The notes under the pieces: generated by a model
The model's database searches: none
What the model was told of the DNA's origin: nothing
The model's input: only the letters and a program-made list of their open reading frames with translations
Shown here: piece after piece, positions 17,480 to 27,055 of the stretch
Position numbering within the stretch: the stretch's first letter is position 1
How the letters are laid out: every line of letters begins with the position of its first letter
Translations under genes and position numbers: made by a program
NCBI RefSeq assembly: GCF_007747995.1
Contig: NZ_CP036276.1
Location: 2,843,001 to 2,907,000, forward strand
Direction of reading: 5' to 3'
Length of the DNA stretch: 64,000 bases
Source of the DNA: Symmachiella dynata
Lineage (GTDB): Bacteria; Planctomycetota; Planctomycetia; Planctomycetales; Planctomycetaceae

Positions 17480-18622
17480 CTATGCGCCAGCAGCGCTCTT
17501 TAGGTCAGCGGCTTTGTCTGTGGCTTCCCAGGTGAAATCAGGATCGTTGCGTCCGAAGTGTCCGCCGGCGGCTGTTTTGCGGAAGATCGGTCGTCGTAGG
17601 TCGAGGTATTCGATGATACCTTTGGGGGTGAGCGGAAACAGTTCGCGAACAGCGGCGACAATTTTTTCTTCGGGAACAGTGTTGGTACCGCCGGTTTCGA
17701 CATGCACGCTGACCGGATCGGCGACGCCGATGGCGTAGGCCAATTGCACTTCGCACTCTTTGGCCAAACCGGCTGCGACCACGTTCTTGGCGACGTGTCG
17801 TGCCATGTAAGCAGCGCTGCGATCGACCTTGGTGGAGTCTTTTCCGCTGAACGCGCCCCCGCCATGCCGTCCCCAACCGCCGTAGGTGTCGACGATGATC
17901 TTGCGGCCCGTCAATCCGGTATCACCGTGCGGCCCACCGACGACGAAACGTCCGGTCGGGTTGATGTGGTATTGCGGTGTTTTCTCCATCAGCTCCGCCG
18001 GGATTTCCTTGGCGATAATTTCGGAGATGACGAAGTCGCTGATTTCGCTTTGTTCGACGCTGTCGGCATGTTGTGTGGAAACGACCACAGCGCTGCAGCG
18101 GACCGGGCGGCTGCCGTCGTATTCGATCGTGACTTGGCTTTTGCTATCGGGCCGCAACCAATCCACGGCTCCGTCGTTGCGGGCCTGGGTGAGGCGATTC
18201 AAGATTCGGTGCGACAGCGCGATCGGCAGCGGCATCAATTCAGGGGTTTGATCGCAGGCATAGCCAAACATCAACCCTTGGTCTCCGGCTCCGTCGCGGT
18301 CGACGCCTTGGGCGATGTCTCCGCTTTGGCTGTGCAGTGCCAAAAAGATACGGCACGATTCCGCATCGAAGCCGATGTCGGTGTCGGTGTAACCAATATC
18401 GCGACAGACGTTGCGGACGATTTCTTCGTGGTGAATGTCGGCATTGGAGGTCACTTCGCCGGACAGGACCACCAAGTCCGTCGTGCAGAGTGTTTCGCAT
18501 GCCACGCGCGAAGCGGGATCCTGCTCGAGCAGGGCGTCCAGGATGCCGTCGGAAATTTGGTCGGAGACTTTGTCCGGGTGTCCGTTGCTGACCGATTCAC
18601 TGGTAAATAAGTAGTTGGCCAT
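17480..18622 (-). CDS. metK: S-adenosylmethionine synthetase
   Basis: A 380-residue enzyme that makes S-adenosylmethionine from methionine and ATP; it acts in the cytoplasm as a tetramer. All three family domains are present. The sequence shows the N-terminal [12 protein letters not shown] with its active-site histidine, [14 protein letters not shown] (methionine and ATP site), [30 protein letters not shown], and the phosphate-binding [19 protein letters not shown]. The length is close to that of other bacterial MetK proteins (about 380-400). The leader of about 250 bases contains a possible promoter; I did not recognise a SAM riboswitch in it. The gene follows waaA on the same strand. Confidence 0.98.
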   Translation of the reverse strand: MANYLFTSESVSNGHPDKVSDQISDGILDALLEQDPASRVACETLCTTDLVVLSGEVTSNADIHHEEIVRNVCRDIGYTDTDIGFDAESCRIFLALHSQSGDIAQGVDRDGAGDQGLMFGYACDQTPELMPLPIALSHRILNRLTQARNDGAVDWLRPDSKSQVTIEYDGSRPVRCSAVVVSTQHADSVEQSEISDFVISEIIAKEIPAELMEKTPQYHINPTGRFVVGGPHGDTGLTGRKIIVDTYGGWGRHGGGAFSGKDSTKVDRSAAYMARHVAKNVVAAGLAKECEVQLAYAIGVADPVSVHVETGGTNTVPEEKIVAAVRELFPLTPKGIIEYLDLRRPIFRKTAAGGHFGRNDPDFTWEATDKAADLKSAAGA

Positions 18623-18809
18623 GCGGCACTCCGTAACAAAAAGCGTTGTGGTGAATTATTTGGGGGGAAGTGGGTAAGTTCAGTGACCGAGTCGAGCCTT
18701 GCTCAAATAAGCCGATTTGGAGCCACTGATATTGTTGAACTTATCCGCGGATCGTTTTCTTGTCTGAGCCACCGTATCGTCCGATATCGGGGCCGTAGAA
18801 AGTTGGCCG

Positions 18810-18838
18810 ATTGTAGGGAACTTTTGCAATGGCAACAA
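18810..18838 (-). promoter_or_regulatory. Candidate promoter for metK
   Basis: On the minus strand TTGTTG (18833-18838) and TACAAT (18810-18815) are separated by 17 bases, about 190 bases upstream of the metK ATG and just beyond the end of waaA. The -10 is good and the -35 is weak (three of six), so confidence is modest. Confidence 0.3.
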
Positions 18839-18875
18839 CTGACCCCGGCGAAACTGGGGCTAGTGAAAAGGAGAA

Positions 18876-20237
18876 TTAAGCCGCCCGCTTGCCGGATCGG
18901 GCTTCGCAGGATGCCGTTTTCGGCAAGACCTGGGATATCAAAGCGACGGTTCGGGTGGTGGCTCCCTGTTGGGCTAAGACCAATTGTTGAGCGCGGCGAC
19001 CCATCTCCAGTCGCGTGGAACGGGATTGCAGCAGCGCCTGGACGCGCGTCGTCAATTCTTCGGCATTGTGGACAACGGCAGCGGCGTCGTTTTTCAGCAA
19101 TATCTCCACAACATCACGGAAATTGCGTGTGTTGGGGCCGAACAGGACCGCTGCTCCATAACCGGCCGGTTCGATCATGTTTTGCCCGCCCCGTTTGGTC
19201 AGGCTGCCGCCGACGAATGCAATATCGGCCAAGCCCCAACAGGCGGAAAGCTCGCCCAGGGTGTCTAATAAAAGTACCGGAGAAACGTTGGCGGAATCGC
19301 CGCCAGTCGAATCGCCACTGGTTACAGTACTGCGGCGAGTCAACGCGAAGCCTTGCGATTGGACCAAGCGGGCGACCTCTTCGAATCGTTCCTTGTGTCG
19401 TGGAACCAGGATCAGTCGCAGCTGGGGGACGCTCTTGCGAATTTCCCGGTAGGCTGCCAAGGCATAATCTTCTTCGGGCGATTGGGTGCTTCCGGCGATA
19501 AACACCGGTGCGTCGTCGGCAATCGCAAAGGCGCGGCGGATTTCGGTGGTTTGGGGATTGTAGCGGTCGGTTTCGACGGCATCGAATTTAATGGAGCCAG
19601 TCACGTGCACGCGTTCGGGTGGCGCACCGAGTGCGCGCATCCGCTGGGCATAGATTTCGTTTTGGATCGCAAATGTGTGCACGCTTTCCAGTAGTCCGCG
19701 TACGAGGTAACAAAAGCGGGTATAACCGCGGAAACTGTTGGCGCTCAAGCGGCCGTTGATCAAAATCACCGGGACATTGATGCGATCCGTTTCCAGGATC
19801 AAATTCGGCCAGATTTCCAATTCGACCAACACCACAGCCACAGGGCGGAGTCGACGGAAGGCCCGTCGGACGGACCAAGTGAAGTCGAATGGAAAGTAGC
19901 AGACGGTATCGTCGGGGAATGACTTGTCGGCGACGTCGCGGCCGGTGACCGTGGTTGTGGTGATCACGAAATGGTAGTCGGGATGTTGGCTGCGCAGAGC
20001 GGCGACGACCGGTCGGAGCTGCATGACTTCGCCCACACTGACGGCGTGCAGCCACAGACAGGGCTTGTTGTCCTTGGGTTGGGGCACGCAGCCCAACAAG
20101 CGTTCATTCCAGCCGACGCAGTATTTGCCTTGAGTCAGCATTCGCCACAGGACGATGGGCGAGATGATAACCAGCATCGTCAAATACGTGAGATTCAGCG
20201 ACCAACTTTTCAGATGATTCAGCAGCCAACCTGGCAC
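18876..20237 (-). CDS. waaA: 3-deoxy-D-manno-octulosonic acid (Kdo) transferase
   Basis: This glycosyltransferase adds Kdo to lipid A at the inner membrane, so the organism should make a Kdo-containing lipopolysaccharide. I start it at GTG (VPGWLLNHLKSW), which has AAAGGA seven bases upstream and gives 453 residues; a TTG 19 codons earlier is possible. An N-terminal membrane anchor (LTYLTMLVIISPIVLW) is followed by LWLHAVSVGEVMQLRPVV, ELEIWPNLILE, LINGRLSANSFRGY, VTGSIKFD, FIAGSTQSPEEDYAL, LVPRHKERF and the C-terminal nucleotide-sugar site FVGGSLTKRGGQNMIEPAGYG. These are standard for the family. It is 82 bases downstream of secA on the same strand, probably in one transcript. Confidence 0.95.
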   Translation of the reverse strand: MPGWLLNHLKSWSLNLTYLTMLVIISPIVLWRMLTQGKYCVGWNERLLGCVPQPKDNKPCLWLHAVSVGEVMQLRPVVAALRSQHPDYHFVITTTTVTGRDVADKSFPDDTVCYFPFDFTWSVRRAFRRLRPVAVVLVELEIWPNLILETDRINVPVILINGRLSANSFRGYTRFCYLVRGLLESVHTFAIQNEIYAQRMRALGAPPERVHVTGSIKFDAVETDRYNPQTTEIRRAFAIADDAPVFIAGSTQSPEEDYALAAYREIRKSVPQLRLILVPRHKERFEEVARLVQSQGFALTRRSTVTSGDSTGGDSANVSPVLLLDTLGELSACWGLADIAFVGGSLTKRGGQNMIEPAGYGAAVLFGPNTRNFRDVVEILLKNDAAAVVHNAEELTTRVQALLQSRSTRLEMGRRAQQLVLAQQGATTRTVALISQVLPKTASCEARSGKRAA

Positions 20238-20318
20238 GGGGCATCCTTTCCCGATGGTGGAGCGAATGGATTGTTTGGCAAATCTTCCCGGCAAAGCCGA
20301 GGAGGGGAGAGCCGTTTG

Positions 20319-23300
20319 TTATTTGTGCATGCAACAGTTTTTGAATTTTTTGCCGCTGCCGCAGGGGCAGGGTTCGTTGCGTCCGACCCGTTTTCCGTGG
20401 TTGCGAATCGGTTCGATGGCTGTTTGTTCTGAACCGGCATTTTGGCCGGGACTGTTGTCCGCCTCCGGTGTGGGGGCTGATTCATGAACGGTCGAAGAGA
20501 CCTTCCACAGTGAGCCGAGGAATTCCGGATTCGCTTCTTCCAACCGAAAGATCGCATCCGTCACGCGGTCAGCGACGCTGGTCCACATAGTTTCAAAGGC
20601 CCGCATGCCTTGTTTTTTGTACTCGACCTTGGGGTCCTTCTGGGCATAACTTTGCAGTCCAATGCCCGACCGCAAGTGGTCCATGTAGTACAGGTGGTCC
20701 TTCCAAGCGGTATCGAGCACTTCCAGAATCAGCGCCCGTTCGGCTTGGCTGAGTTCGGGGCGATAACGCTCGTCGATTTTGCCCTGTACATCCCGGCGAG
20801 CGTCGCTGCGCGGCAGTGCCTGCAGTTGCGTGGGATCGAGTTCGGCATGCAGTTTTTCCTGCGTCCACTGGGAGAGTTTCTCCAGTGGTTGGATATTTTC
20901 CGGCGGATGATCGGGAGCATCGTCGTCGTCGCCGTACGCTTCCTTGAGGATTTCGTCCGCTTCTTCCAGCAATTCACCGTTGCGATAAAACCCGCGGCTG
21001 GCGGTGTTGAGGACCTCGACGACTTCGTCGCGGGATTTGCTCTTGATGTCTTCAAAGTCGAGTTTCGACTCGAAGCGTTCATTGGCCCAACTGATTAGGC
21101 CTTCGCGGTCGGGACGGTCGTTCGATCCGCGACCGGCGAGGAATTTGTTGATTCCCAGGGTGACCGGGAAGTTGATTTCCTTTTCGTGGTAGAGCGTTTC
21201 GAGTTTTTCCAGGATCAGGTCGATTGCGTCGGGAATCTCGATGTCTTTGAACGTTTCGGGATCCATACGCAGGCTGAAGCGATGTTCCAGCCAGCCTGCC
21301 AGCGAGCGTTGGCTCCAATCCTCGGAGAGGAAATCCTTGAGCGGTTTGAGGTCAAATCGATCGATGGCCTCATGCGCCCGTTTGAGCAGGTACTCAAACA
21401 GGTCATCGCGGCCGACCTTGCGCAATTCGCGGTCGTTGGTGTTCAATCCATAGCGGGCATTGGCCCATTTGGAAATTGTCAGCCAGTTCCATTCCCGTTT
21501 GTCTTCGGCATCGTCGGGCAGGTTCTCTTCGATTTGATCTTGAATGAGGACTTCCGATTGCCGTTGAGCTTGATCGGTCACGTAGCTTTCGAAATCGTCC
21601 AAATTCATCTGTTTGACGTCGCGGAAGTCGAGATCGACGCCCAACTCCTGACCGGCCCAGACCACTGCGGTTTGGTGTCCGTAGGCGGGGTCGAGGATTT
21701 CCGCCGTCATGCTGCGGACTTGGTCGGCGACCATCTCCATGATCAGTTCGCGGCAATTCCCACCGTCGAGGATATGTTGACGATATCCGTAGACGCGTTT
21801 GCGTTGCTCGTCCATGACTTCGTCATATTCGAGCAAGTTTTTGCGAACTTCGAAGTTGTATTCTTCGCGTTTTTTCTGAGCACCTTCGACCCGCTTGCTG
21901 ACCATGCGGCTTTCGATGGCTTCGCCTTCTTGCATCCCTAAGCGGGTTAAAATGTCCTTGACCCAATCGCCGGCGAAGATCCGCATCAGGTCGTCTTCCA
22001 ACGAGAGGAAGAAGCGGCTCGACCCACGATCTCCTTGACGACCGCTCCGTCCGCGTAACTGCAGGTCAATCCGCCGAGCTTCGTGGCGTTCGGTGCCGAT
22101 CACGTGCAGGCCGCCGAGTTCGGAGACCTTTTTGCCTTCATCGGCCATGCCTTCGCGCTGGGCGATCTCATTGGCGACCTCTTCAAATTCCGCTTTCGGA
22201 ACATCCAGTCGTGACTCATATTTGTGCTTGAGCACCTCCCAAGCCATCGCTTCGGGATTGCCTCCCAGGATGATGTCTGTACCACGACCGGCCATGTTGG
22301 TGGCGATCGTCACGCCGCCCAGACGGCCCGCTTGGGCGATGATGTCCGCTTCGCGACCGTGTTGTTTGGCGTTGAGGACTTCGTGTTTCACGCCATATTT
22401 GCTGAGTTGCCGGCTGAGGAGTTCGGACTTCTCGATCGAGGTCGTCCCGACCAGAATCGGTCGTCCCGTCTTGTGCACTTCGCGGATTTCCTCGCCGATG
22501 GCGTGGTATTTTTCCTGGTCGGTGCGGTAGATCATATCGGGCGAATTGATTCGCTGCATGGGGCGGTTCGTCGGAATCGCCACGACGTCTAACTTATAAA
22601 TTTTCCAGAATTCGCCCGCTTCGGTCATGGCCGTTCCGGTCATGCCGCCGAGTTTGTCGTACAGTTTGAAAAAGTTTTGCAGCGTGATCGTGGCCAGGGT
22701 CTGGTTTTCTTCCTTGATCTTCACCCCTTCTTTGGCTTCGACCGCTTGGTGCAGCCCGTCGCTCCAGTTCCGTCCCGGCATCAGGCGCCCGGTGAACTCG
22801 TCGACGATGACCACTTCGTCTTCCTGCACCACGTAATTGGTGTCTCGTTTGTACAGGAAGTGCGCCTTGAGCGCGTTGTCGATCAAGTGCGGCCATTCCA
22901 TGTTGCCGGTCGTGTAAAAGCTTTCGACACCAGCCAATTCTTCGGCCTTGCGAACACCTTCGTCGGTTAGATGCGCCGAGTGTTCCTTTTCCTTGACCTC
23001 GAAGTGCTCACCCTTTTTCAATTGAGCGGCGATGCGGTTGGCTTTGGCGTATTTGGTGACGTCGTCATAAGCCGGGCCGGAGATGATCAATGGCGTCCGG
23101 GCTTCGTCGATCAAAATGTTGTCGACTTCGTCGATCACGGCGAATTGCAGCGGGCCTTGCACCTGCAGACTTTTCGTCGGTTTCATGTTATCGCGGAGAT
23201 AGTCGAAACCGAATTCGTTATTGGTTCCGTAGGTGATGTCACAGGCATAAGCGGGTTGCCGTTCGTGCGGGTCCATGCCCCCTTGAATGGCGCTGACGGT

Positions 23301-23840
23301 CAGTCCGAGTCCTTGGTACAGCGGCGCCATCCATTCCATGTCGCGCAGCGCCAAGTAATCGTTGACGGTGATCACGTGGACGTGGCCGGCGACCGCGTTG
23401 AGCGAAACCGCCAACGTGGCCACAAGCGTTTTTCCTTCACCGGTGACCATTTCGGCAATGTTGCCCTTGTGCAGGACGTAACCGCCGATCATCTGGACGT
23501 CGTAGTGCCGCATCTTCAGGATGCGGACGCCCACCTCGCGGACGCGGGCAAACATCTCGGGTAACAGGTCATCGAGCGTTTCTCCCGTTGCCAGCCGAGC
23601 GCGGAAATCGACCGCCGTTTGCTTGAGTTGTTCGTCGGTTAGTTTCTGGACTTCCGGTTCCAGTTTGTTGATCGTGTCCAGCAAGGAACCAGGGACGATC
23701 GTGGTTTCCTCGCCCCGGCGGTCAAAGCCGAGTCGACGCATTTGTCGATCGTTGGAGGAACCAAATAGCCGGGTATATAAACCCAGAAACCATCCAATGA
23801 AGCTACTAACCGACTCACCGATTTTATCTAAAAATTCCAT
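20319..23840 (-). CDS. secA: Preprotein translocase ATPase subunit SecA, with expanded scaffold region
   Basis: SecA drives secretory proteins through SecYEG using ATP. The start MEFLDKIGESVSS is preferred over a codon 29 residues upstream. The Walker A motif MVTGEGKT is at 131-138, then YGTNNEFGFDYLRDN, AVIDEVDNILIDEARTPLI, GTTSIEKSE, VTIATNMAGRGTDIILGG and QLRGRSGRQGDRGSS. The C-terminus has the SEC-C zinc motif CPCGSGKKFKNCC that binds SecB or ribosomes. At 1173 residues it is much longer than the E. coli protein (901). The extra length lies in the helical scaffold/wing region (about 20710-21800), where I see four repeats of a Trp-centred unit. waaA follows. Confidence 0.98.
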   Translation of the reverse strand: MEFLDKIGESVSSFIGWFLGLYTRLFGSSNDRQMRRLGFDRRGEETTIVPGSLLDTINKLEPEVQKLTDEQLKQTAVDFRARLATGETLDDLLPEMFARVREVGVRILKMRHYDVQMIGGYVLHKGNIAEMVTGEGKTLVATLAVSLNAVAGHVHVITVNDYLALRDMEWMAPLYQGLGLTVSAIQGGMDPHERQPAYACDITYGTNNEFGFDYLRDNMKPTKSLQVQGPLQFAVIDEVDNILIDEARTPLIISGPAYDDVTKYAKANRIAAQLKKGEHFEVKEKEHSAHLTDEGVRKAEELAGVESFYTTGNMEWPHLIDNALKAHFLYKRDTNYVVQEDEVVIVDEFTGRLMPGRNWSDGLHQAVEAKEGVKIKEENQTLATITLQNFFKLYDKLGGMTGTAMTEAGEFWKIYKLDVVAIPTNRPMQRINSPDMIYRTDQEKYHAIGEEIREVHKTGRPILVGTTSIEKSELLSRQLSKYGVKHEVLNAKQHGREADIIAQAGRLGGVTIATNMAGRGTDIILGGNPEAMAWEVLKHKYESRLDVPKAEFEEVANEIAQREGMADEGKKVSELGGLHVIGTERHEARRIDLQLRGRSGRQGDRGSSRFFLSLEDDLMRIFAGDWVKDILTRLGMQEGEAIESRMVSKRVEGAQKKREEYNFEVRKNLLEYDEVMDEQRKRVYGYRQHILDGGNCRELIMEMVADQVRSMTAEILDPAYGHQTAVVWAGQELGVDLDFRDVKQMNLDDFESYVTDQAQRQSEVLIQDQIEENLPDDAEDKREWNWLTISKWANARYGLNTNDRELRKVGRDDLFEYLLKRAHEAIDRFDLKPLKDFLSEDWSQRSLAGWLEHRFSLRMDPETFKDIEIPDAIDLILEKLETLYHEKEINFPVTLGINKFLAGRGSNDRPDREGLISWANERFESKLDFEDIKSKSRDEVVEVLNTASRGFYRNGELLEEADEILKEAYGDDDDAPDHPPENIQPLEKLSQWTQEKLHAELDPTQLQALPRSDARRDVQGKIDERYRPELSQAERALILEVLDTAWKDHLYYMDHLRSGIGLQSYAQKDPKVEYKKQGMRAFETMWTSVADRVTDAIFRLEEANPEFLGSLWKVSSTVHESAPTPEADNSPGQNAGSEQTAIEPIRNHGKRVGRNEPCPCGSGKKFKNCCMHK

Positions 23841-24160
23841 AGCTCTGCCTATCAAGCCGCGTTGATGCGACCCCGTGTCTCGGAAAGTGCGAGCAAACCC
23901 ATCGCGCCGCCAGCGCGAACAAATCACGCCGGGAAACGCTAATTTCTTGTAAATTCTCTGCAGCGCGAAGTTTATATCTTGCCGCTCGCAGGGTCAATGC
24001 CGTCACTGGCGGCCAGAATTTGCCGGGATGCTTGTCCGCACCGACATTGGATTTTGACACGCGGAACCCTAGAATGACCGGCACTTGGGAAGCATCTCAA
24101 AACATGGTCCCAGCCCATGGCAGAGGGCCTTCGCACACTTGTTCCCTCCAGGGCACCGAC
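23841..24160. other. Divergent spacer between secA and the molybdopterin oxidoreductase gene
   Basis: These 320 bases separate the divergent starts. I see no gene. The only signal I note is the possible secA promoter listed at 23971-23997. Confidence 0.5.
23971..23997 (-). promoter_or_regulatory. Candidate secA promoter
   Basis: On the minus strand TTGACC (23992-23997) and TATAAA (23971-23976) are 15 bases apart. Both boxes match consensus at five of six positions but the spacing is short. It lies about 130 bases upstream of the secA ATG. Confidence 0.35.
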
Positions 24161-24811
24161 ATGTCTGAAGCGGAAAAATACCAAACCGGCGACGCTCCCG
24201 GTCCTCTTACGCACGCCGATGAAGTCATCATCAGCAGCGATACTCGCCGCGAAAACCGTGTTCCTCCCGGCCAAACCCGCACGCGCAAATGGCCCGTTTT
24301 GCATTACGGCCGGGTGCCAACCATTGAATTGGACACTTGGGAGCTAACCATCGATGGCCTCGTTGACCGGCCGTTGACGTTCTCGTGGAGCGAATTTGAA
24401 GAGTTGCCCCGTGCGCAGGTTTTCTCCGATTTTCATTGCGTGACCACCTGGTCCCGACTGGGGAATCTGTGGGAAGGTGTTGCTGTGCGGGAGCTGATGG
24501 ACCGCGCCGGAGTGCAATCGGCGGCGCGATTCGTGGTGGCGCACGGTTACGACGATGGTTGGACGACCAACATGCCGCTGGAAGATTTTCTCTCGCCTGA
24601 TGCGATTTTCGCCGACCGGCACGACGGCCAACCACTCAGCGCCGACCACGGCGGCCCGCTGCGTCTGGTGGTTCCGTTATTATATGCTTGGAAAAGTGCC
24701 AAGTGGCTGAAGCGGATTGAACTGGTCGCCGAGGACCGTCCCGGATTGTGGGAGCAAGCGGGCTATCACAACCACGGCGACCCCTGGACTGAAGAACGTT
24801 TCGGCGGCTAA
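24161..24811 (+). CDS. Sulfite oxidase-like molybdopterin-dependent oxidoreductase
   Basis: A 216-residue protein of the sulfite oxidase/YedY fold. I start it at MSEAEKYQTGDAPG, the last sensible ATG before the conserved part. After VPPGQTRTRKWPVLHYG comes the domain proper: WELTIDGLVDRPLTFSWSEFEELP, then SDFHCVTTWSRLGNLWEGV, where C93 is the expected molybdenum ligand, then VVAHGYDDGWTTNMPLED and GGPLRLVVPLLYAWKSAKWLKRIEL. There is no Tat or Sec signal, so unlike YedY it should be cytoplasmic. The substrate is unknown. The gene is divergent from secA and followed by a VOC gene 54 bases on, possibly co-transcribed. Confidence 0.88.
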   Translation: MSEAEKYQTGDAPGPLTHADEVIISSDTRRENRVPPGQTRTRKWPVLHYGRVPTIELDTWELTIDGLVDRPLTFSWSEFEELPRAQVFSDFHCVTTWSRLGNLWEGVAVRELMDRAGVQSAARFVVAHGYDDGWTTNMPLEDFLSPDAIFADRHDGQPLSADHGGPLRLVVPLLYAWKSAKWLKRIELVAEDRPGLWEQAGYHNHGDPWTEERFGG

Positions 24812-24865
24812 ATCCTAGTCGTCCATCATTTCAACACATTTCAAAAACCCCAATGGAGCGATCCC

Positions 24866-25321
24866 ATGACTGTGCAACCCATTCCCGATGGCTATCACAC
24901 AGCGACCCCGTACATGATCGTCGACGGCGCCGGTGAGGCGATCGCATTCTACGAGAAGGCGTTTGGTGCAACGGAATTGATGCGGATGCCCGGCCCGGAT
25001 GGAAAAATCGGGCACGCCGAAATTCAGATCGGCGATTCGCGGATCATGATGTCCGATGAATACCCCGACATGGGATTCCGCGGCCCGAAGTCTTTGGGGG
25101 GAGCGGGCATCAATATGATGTTGTACGTCGAAGATTGCGACACACTCTTTGCCCAAGCCATCGCCGCCGGCGGCAAGGAACTCCGACCCTTGGCAGATCA
25201 ATTCTACGGTGACCGCAGCGGAACGTTAGAAGACCCCTTCGGGCACGTCTGGACGGTCTCGACGCACAAGGAAGACCTGACCATGGAGGAGGTTGCGGCG
25301 CGGATGCCCGATGGGGATTAG
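24866..25321 (+). CDS. VOC superfamily (PhnB/glyoxalase-like) protein
   Basis: A 151-residue protein with two vicinal-oxygen-chelate half-domains. The pattern ATPYMIVDGAGEAIAFYEKAFGATELMRM, then GKIGHAEIQIGDSRIMMSDEYP, and a second half with MMLYVEDCDTLFAQAIAAGGKEL, QFYGDRSGTLEDPFGHVWTVSTHKED is that of PhnB-like proteins. Members are uncharacterised enzymes or resistance proteins; the metal site here would use H49 and residues in the second half. It ends with a Met-Glu-rich helix. The function of this copy is unknown. The gene is transcribed after the molybdopterin protein. Confidence 0.9.
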   Translation: MTVQPIPDGYHTATPYMIVDGAGEAIAFYEKAFGATELMRMPGPDGKIGHAEIQIGDSRIMMSDEYPDMGFRGPKSLGGAGINMMLYVEDCDTLFAQAIAAGGKELRPLADQFYGDRSGTLEDPFGHVWTVSTHKEDLTMEEVAARMPDGD

Positions 25322-25460
25322 TTTCGCGGTGCACATTGTGATCACGGGGTGGCAGCGATTGTGAAACAATCGGTGTGCCGCAGGCACAGGACGCCGCAAT
25401 TCGGTGGTCCTCTGAGTGAGAACCGTCGAGATTCAGGCAACGCGTCAATTGCGGCTTCTT

Positions 25461-25541
25461 GCCGGCTGCGCCGGCCCCGATTGCGTTGCAATCGCGGCTA
25501 CCCATTGGGCGTGGCTTGCTGTGTACGACCGCAAGCGGTCG
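25461..25541. repeat. Three adjacent perfect hairpins between convergent genes
   Basis: GCCGGC-TGC-GCCGGC (25461-25475), CGATTGC-GTT-GCAATCG (25478-25494) and CGACCG-CAAG-CGGTCG (25526-25541) lie just past the sulfatase stop, in the gap between the convergent VOC and sulfatase genes. They resemble the hairpin cluster at 16178-16325 and may serve as a terminator or be a dispersed repeat. Confidence 0.5.
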
Positions 25542-25552
25542 GTTTGGGATTT

Positions 25553-27013
25553 TTAGTTGGCGGACGGTGGGTGGATGACGTCCGCCAGTTGCGTCGCCAT
25601 GGTTTTTACTGTCTCCGCTTGCTTGGGGTTGCCGGCGAGGTTGATTGTTTCTCGTGGGTCTTCTACGTGATCGTACAGTTCCCGGGCGGTGACTTTGCCG
25701 GTTTTGAAATCTCGCCATTCGGTGTAGCGGTACCGGTTGTTGCGGACGGAGTAGCCCATGATTTTCGGGGGCTTGCCGCGGGTGTAGGCGGGGCGGGGGT
25801 GTTGGGTGTAGGTGGCTGGTTTGACGGTGGTTGCTGTGCCGTCGAGCAGTGGTTTGAGGCTCATGCCTTCCAGGTTGTTGGGGGCGGGCAGGTTGCAGAG
25901 TTGAGCCAGGGTGGGATACAGGTCCAACAATTCGACCAACGCCTCGGTGCGCTCGCCGGCGGTTTTTTGCTCGGGCAAGGAGATGATTAGCGGCACGTGG
26001 GCGTCGAGTTCGAAGTTGGATGTCTTGCCCCACAGGTCGTGTTCGCCCAGATGAAAACCGTGGTCGGACCAGAACACGACGATTGTTTTTTCGCGCAGGC
26101 CCAAACGGTCCAATTCGTCGAGCACCTTGCCGATTTGCGCATCGACATAACTGATGGCTGCATAATAACCGTGCCGCAACTTGCGGGTTTGTTCATCCTT
26201 CACGGCACCTTCGAATCCTCGCAGCAATTCATGGCCGTCGTGCATGGCAATCGCCGGGACGTCGCGGGGGGCGTCGGGGTTGATTGGCAGTGAAATGTCG
26301 CTGAAGTCGTACATGTCCCAGTATTTTTTCGGCGGATTAAACGGCAGGTGCGGTTTCCAAAATCCGACGGCGAGGAAAAAGGGTTCGTCTTTCAGTTCTT
26401 GCAGTGCCTCGACGGCTAGATTGGCGACACGGCCGTCGAAGTACGCCTCGTCGGGAACGTCGCGGTTCTCAGCACGGGGGACGCCGGCTGTATCGGGCGG
26501 AAGGTCCCCGTCGACCTGTGCCTTGTCCATGCCGTGCGACGCATAGTGCATGACCGCCGGGACGCTCCAGGAAGCGGCGTCACCTTTGTAATCATCCTGC
26601 CGCCAATTGTGAAAAATCTTGCCGACGTCCCGCGCGTGGTAGCCGTTGTTTTTAAACAGTTGCGGCAACGTGACGATGTCGGGATGATGTTTGCGGAAAT
26701 GCGTGGGTAGGTCGGTCACTCGCAACGTGTCGGGCCGCAACCCAGTCAGCAGCGAGGCCCGCGACGGATTGCAGAGCGCCTGTTGGCAATAGGCCCGTTC
26801 GAACAGCAAACCGCGTTGTGCCAACCGGTCAATGTTGGGCGATTTCACCGGAGCATTGCCGTAACAGCCCAGTTCCACACGCATGTCGTCGACGGCGATG
26901 AAGAGTACGTTTGGGCGTTCGCGGGACTCATCCGCGGCAAGTACAGCCTCGATGAAGGTCAATACTAGCAACATGGAGACCAAGGATGTTAACCAATTGC
27001 GACACGTGTGCAT
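25553..27013 (-). CDS. Sulfatase, iduronate-2-sulfatase-like
   Basis: A 486-residue secreted sulfatase. The signal peptide is residues 1-27 ([19 protein letters not shown]). [20 protein letters not shown] supplies the first metal aspartates at 42-43, and [11 protein letters not shown] at 81-91 carries the CxPSR motif whose cysteine (C81) is converted to formylglycine. Later come [27 protein letters not shown], and [17 protein letters not shown] with metal ligands. The closest described type is iduronate-2-sulfatase, and the natural substrate is probably a sulfated polysaccharide. It lies 42 bases downstream of a membrane protein gene on the same strand. A formylglycine-generating enzyme is not seen in this window. 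Confidence 0.95.
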   Translation of the reverse strand: MHTCRNWLTSLVSMLLVLTFIEAVLAADESRERPNVLFIAVDDMRVELGCYGNAPVKSPNIDRLAQRGLLFERAYCQQALCNPSRASLLTGLRPDTLRVTDLPTHFRKHHPDIVTLPQLFKNNGYHARDVGKIFHNWRQDDYKGDAASWSVPAVMHYASHGMDKAQVDGDLPPDTAGVPRAENRDVPDEAYFDGRVANLAVEALQELKDEPFFLAVGFWKPHLPFNPPKKYWDMYDFSDISLPINPDAPRDVPAIAMHDGHELLRGFEGAVKDEQTRKLRHGYYAAISYVDAQIGKVLDELDRLGLREKTIVVFWSDHGFHLGEHDLWGKTSNFELDAHVPLIISLPEQKTAGERTEALVELLDLYPTLAQLCNLPAPNNLEGMSLKPLLDGTATTVKPATYTQHPRPAYTRGKPPKIMGYSVRNNRYRYTEWRDFKTGKVTARELYDHVEDPRETINLAGNPKQAETVKTMATQLADVIHPPSAN

Positions 27014-27055
27014 AATCGAGTCTGCTCCGTTCTTATTTCGTCGTCAAGAAGTCGA

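Noticed and set aside
18623-18875. SAM riboswitch in the metK leader
   Set aside because: I did not find the conserved SAM-I or other SAM motifs by eye; only a possible promoter is visible. A covariance search would decide.
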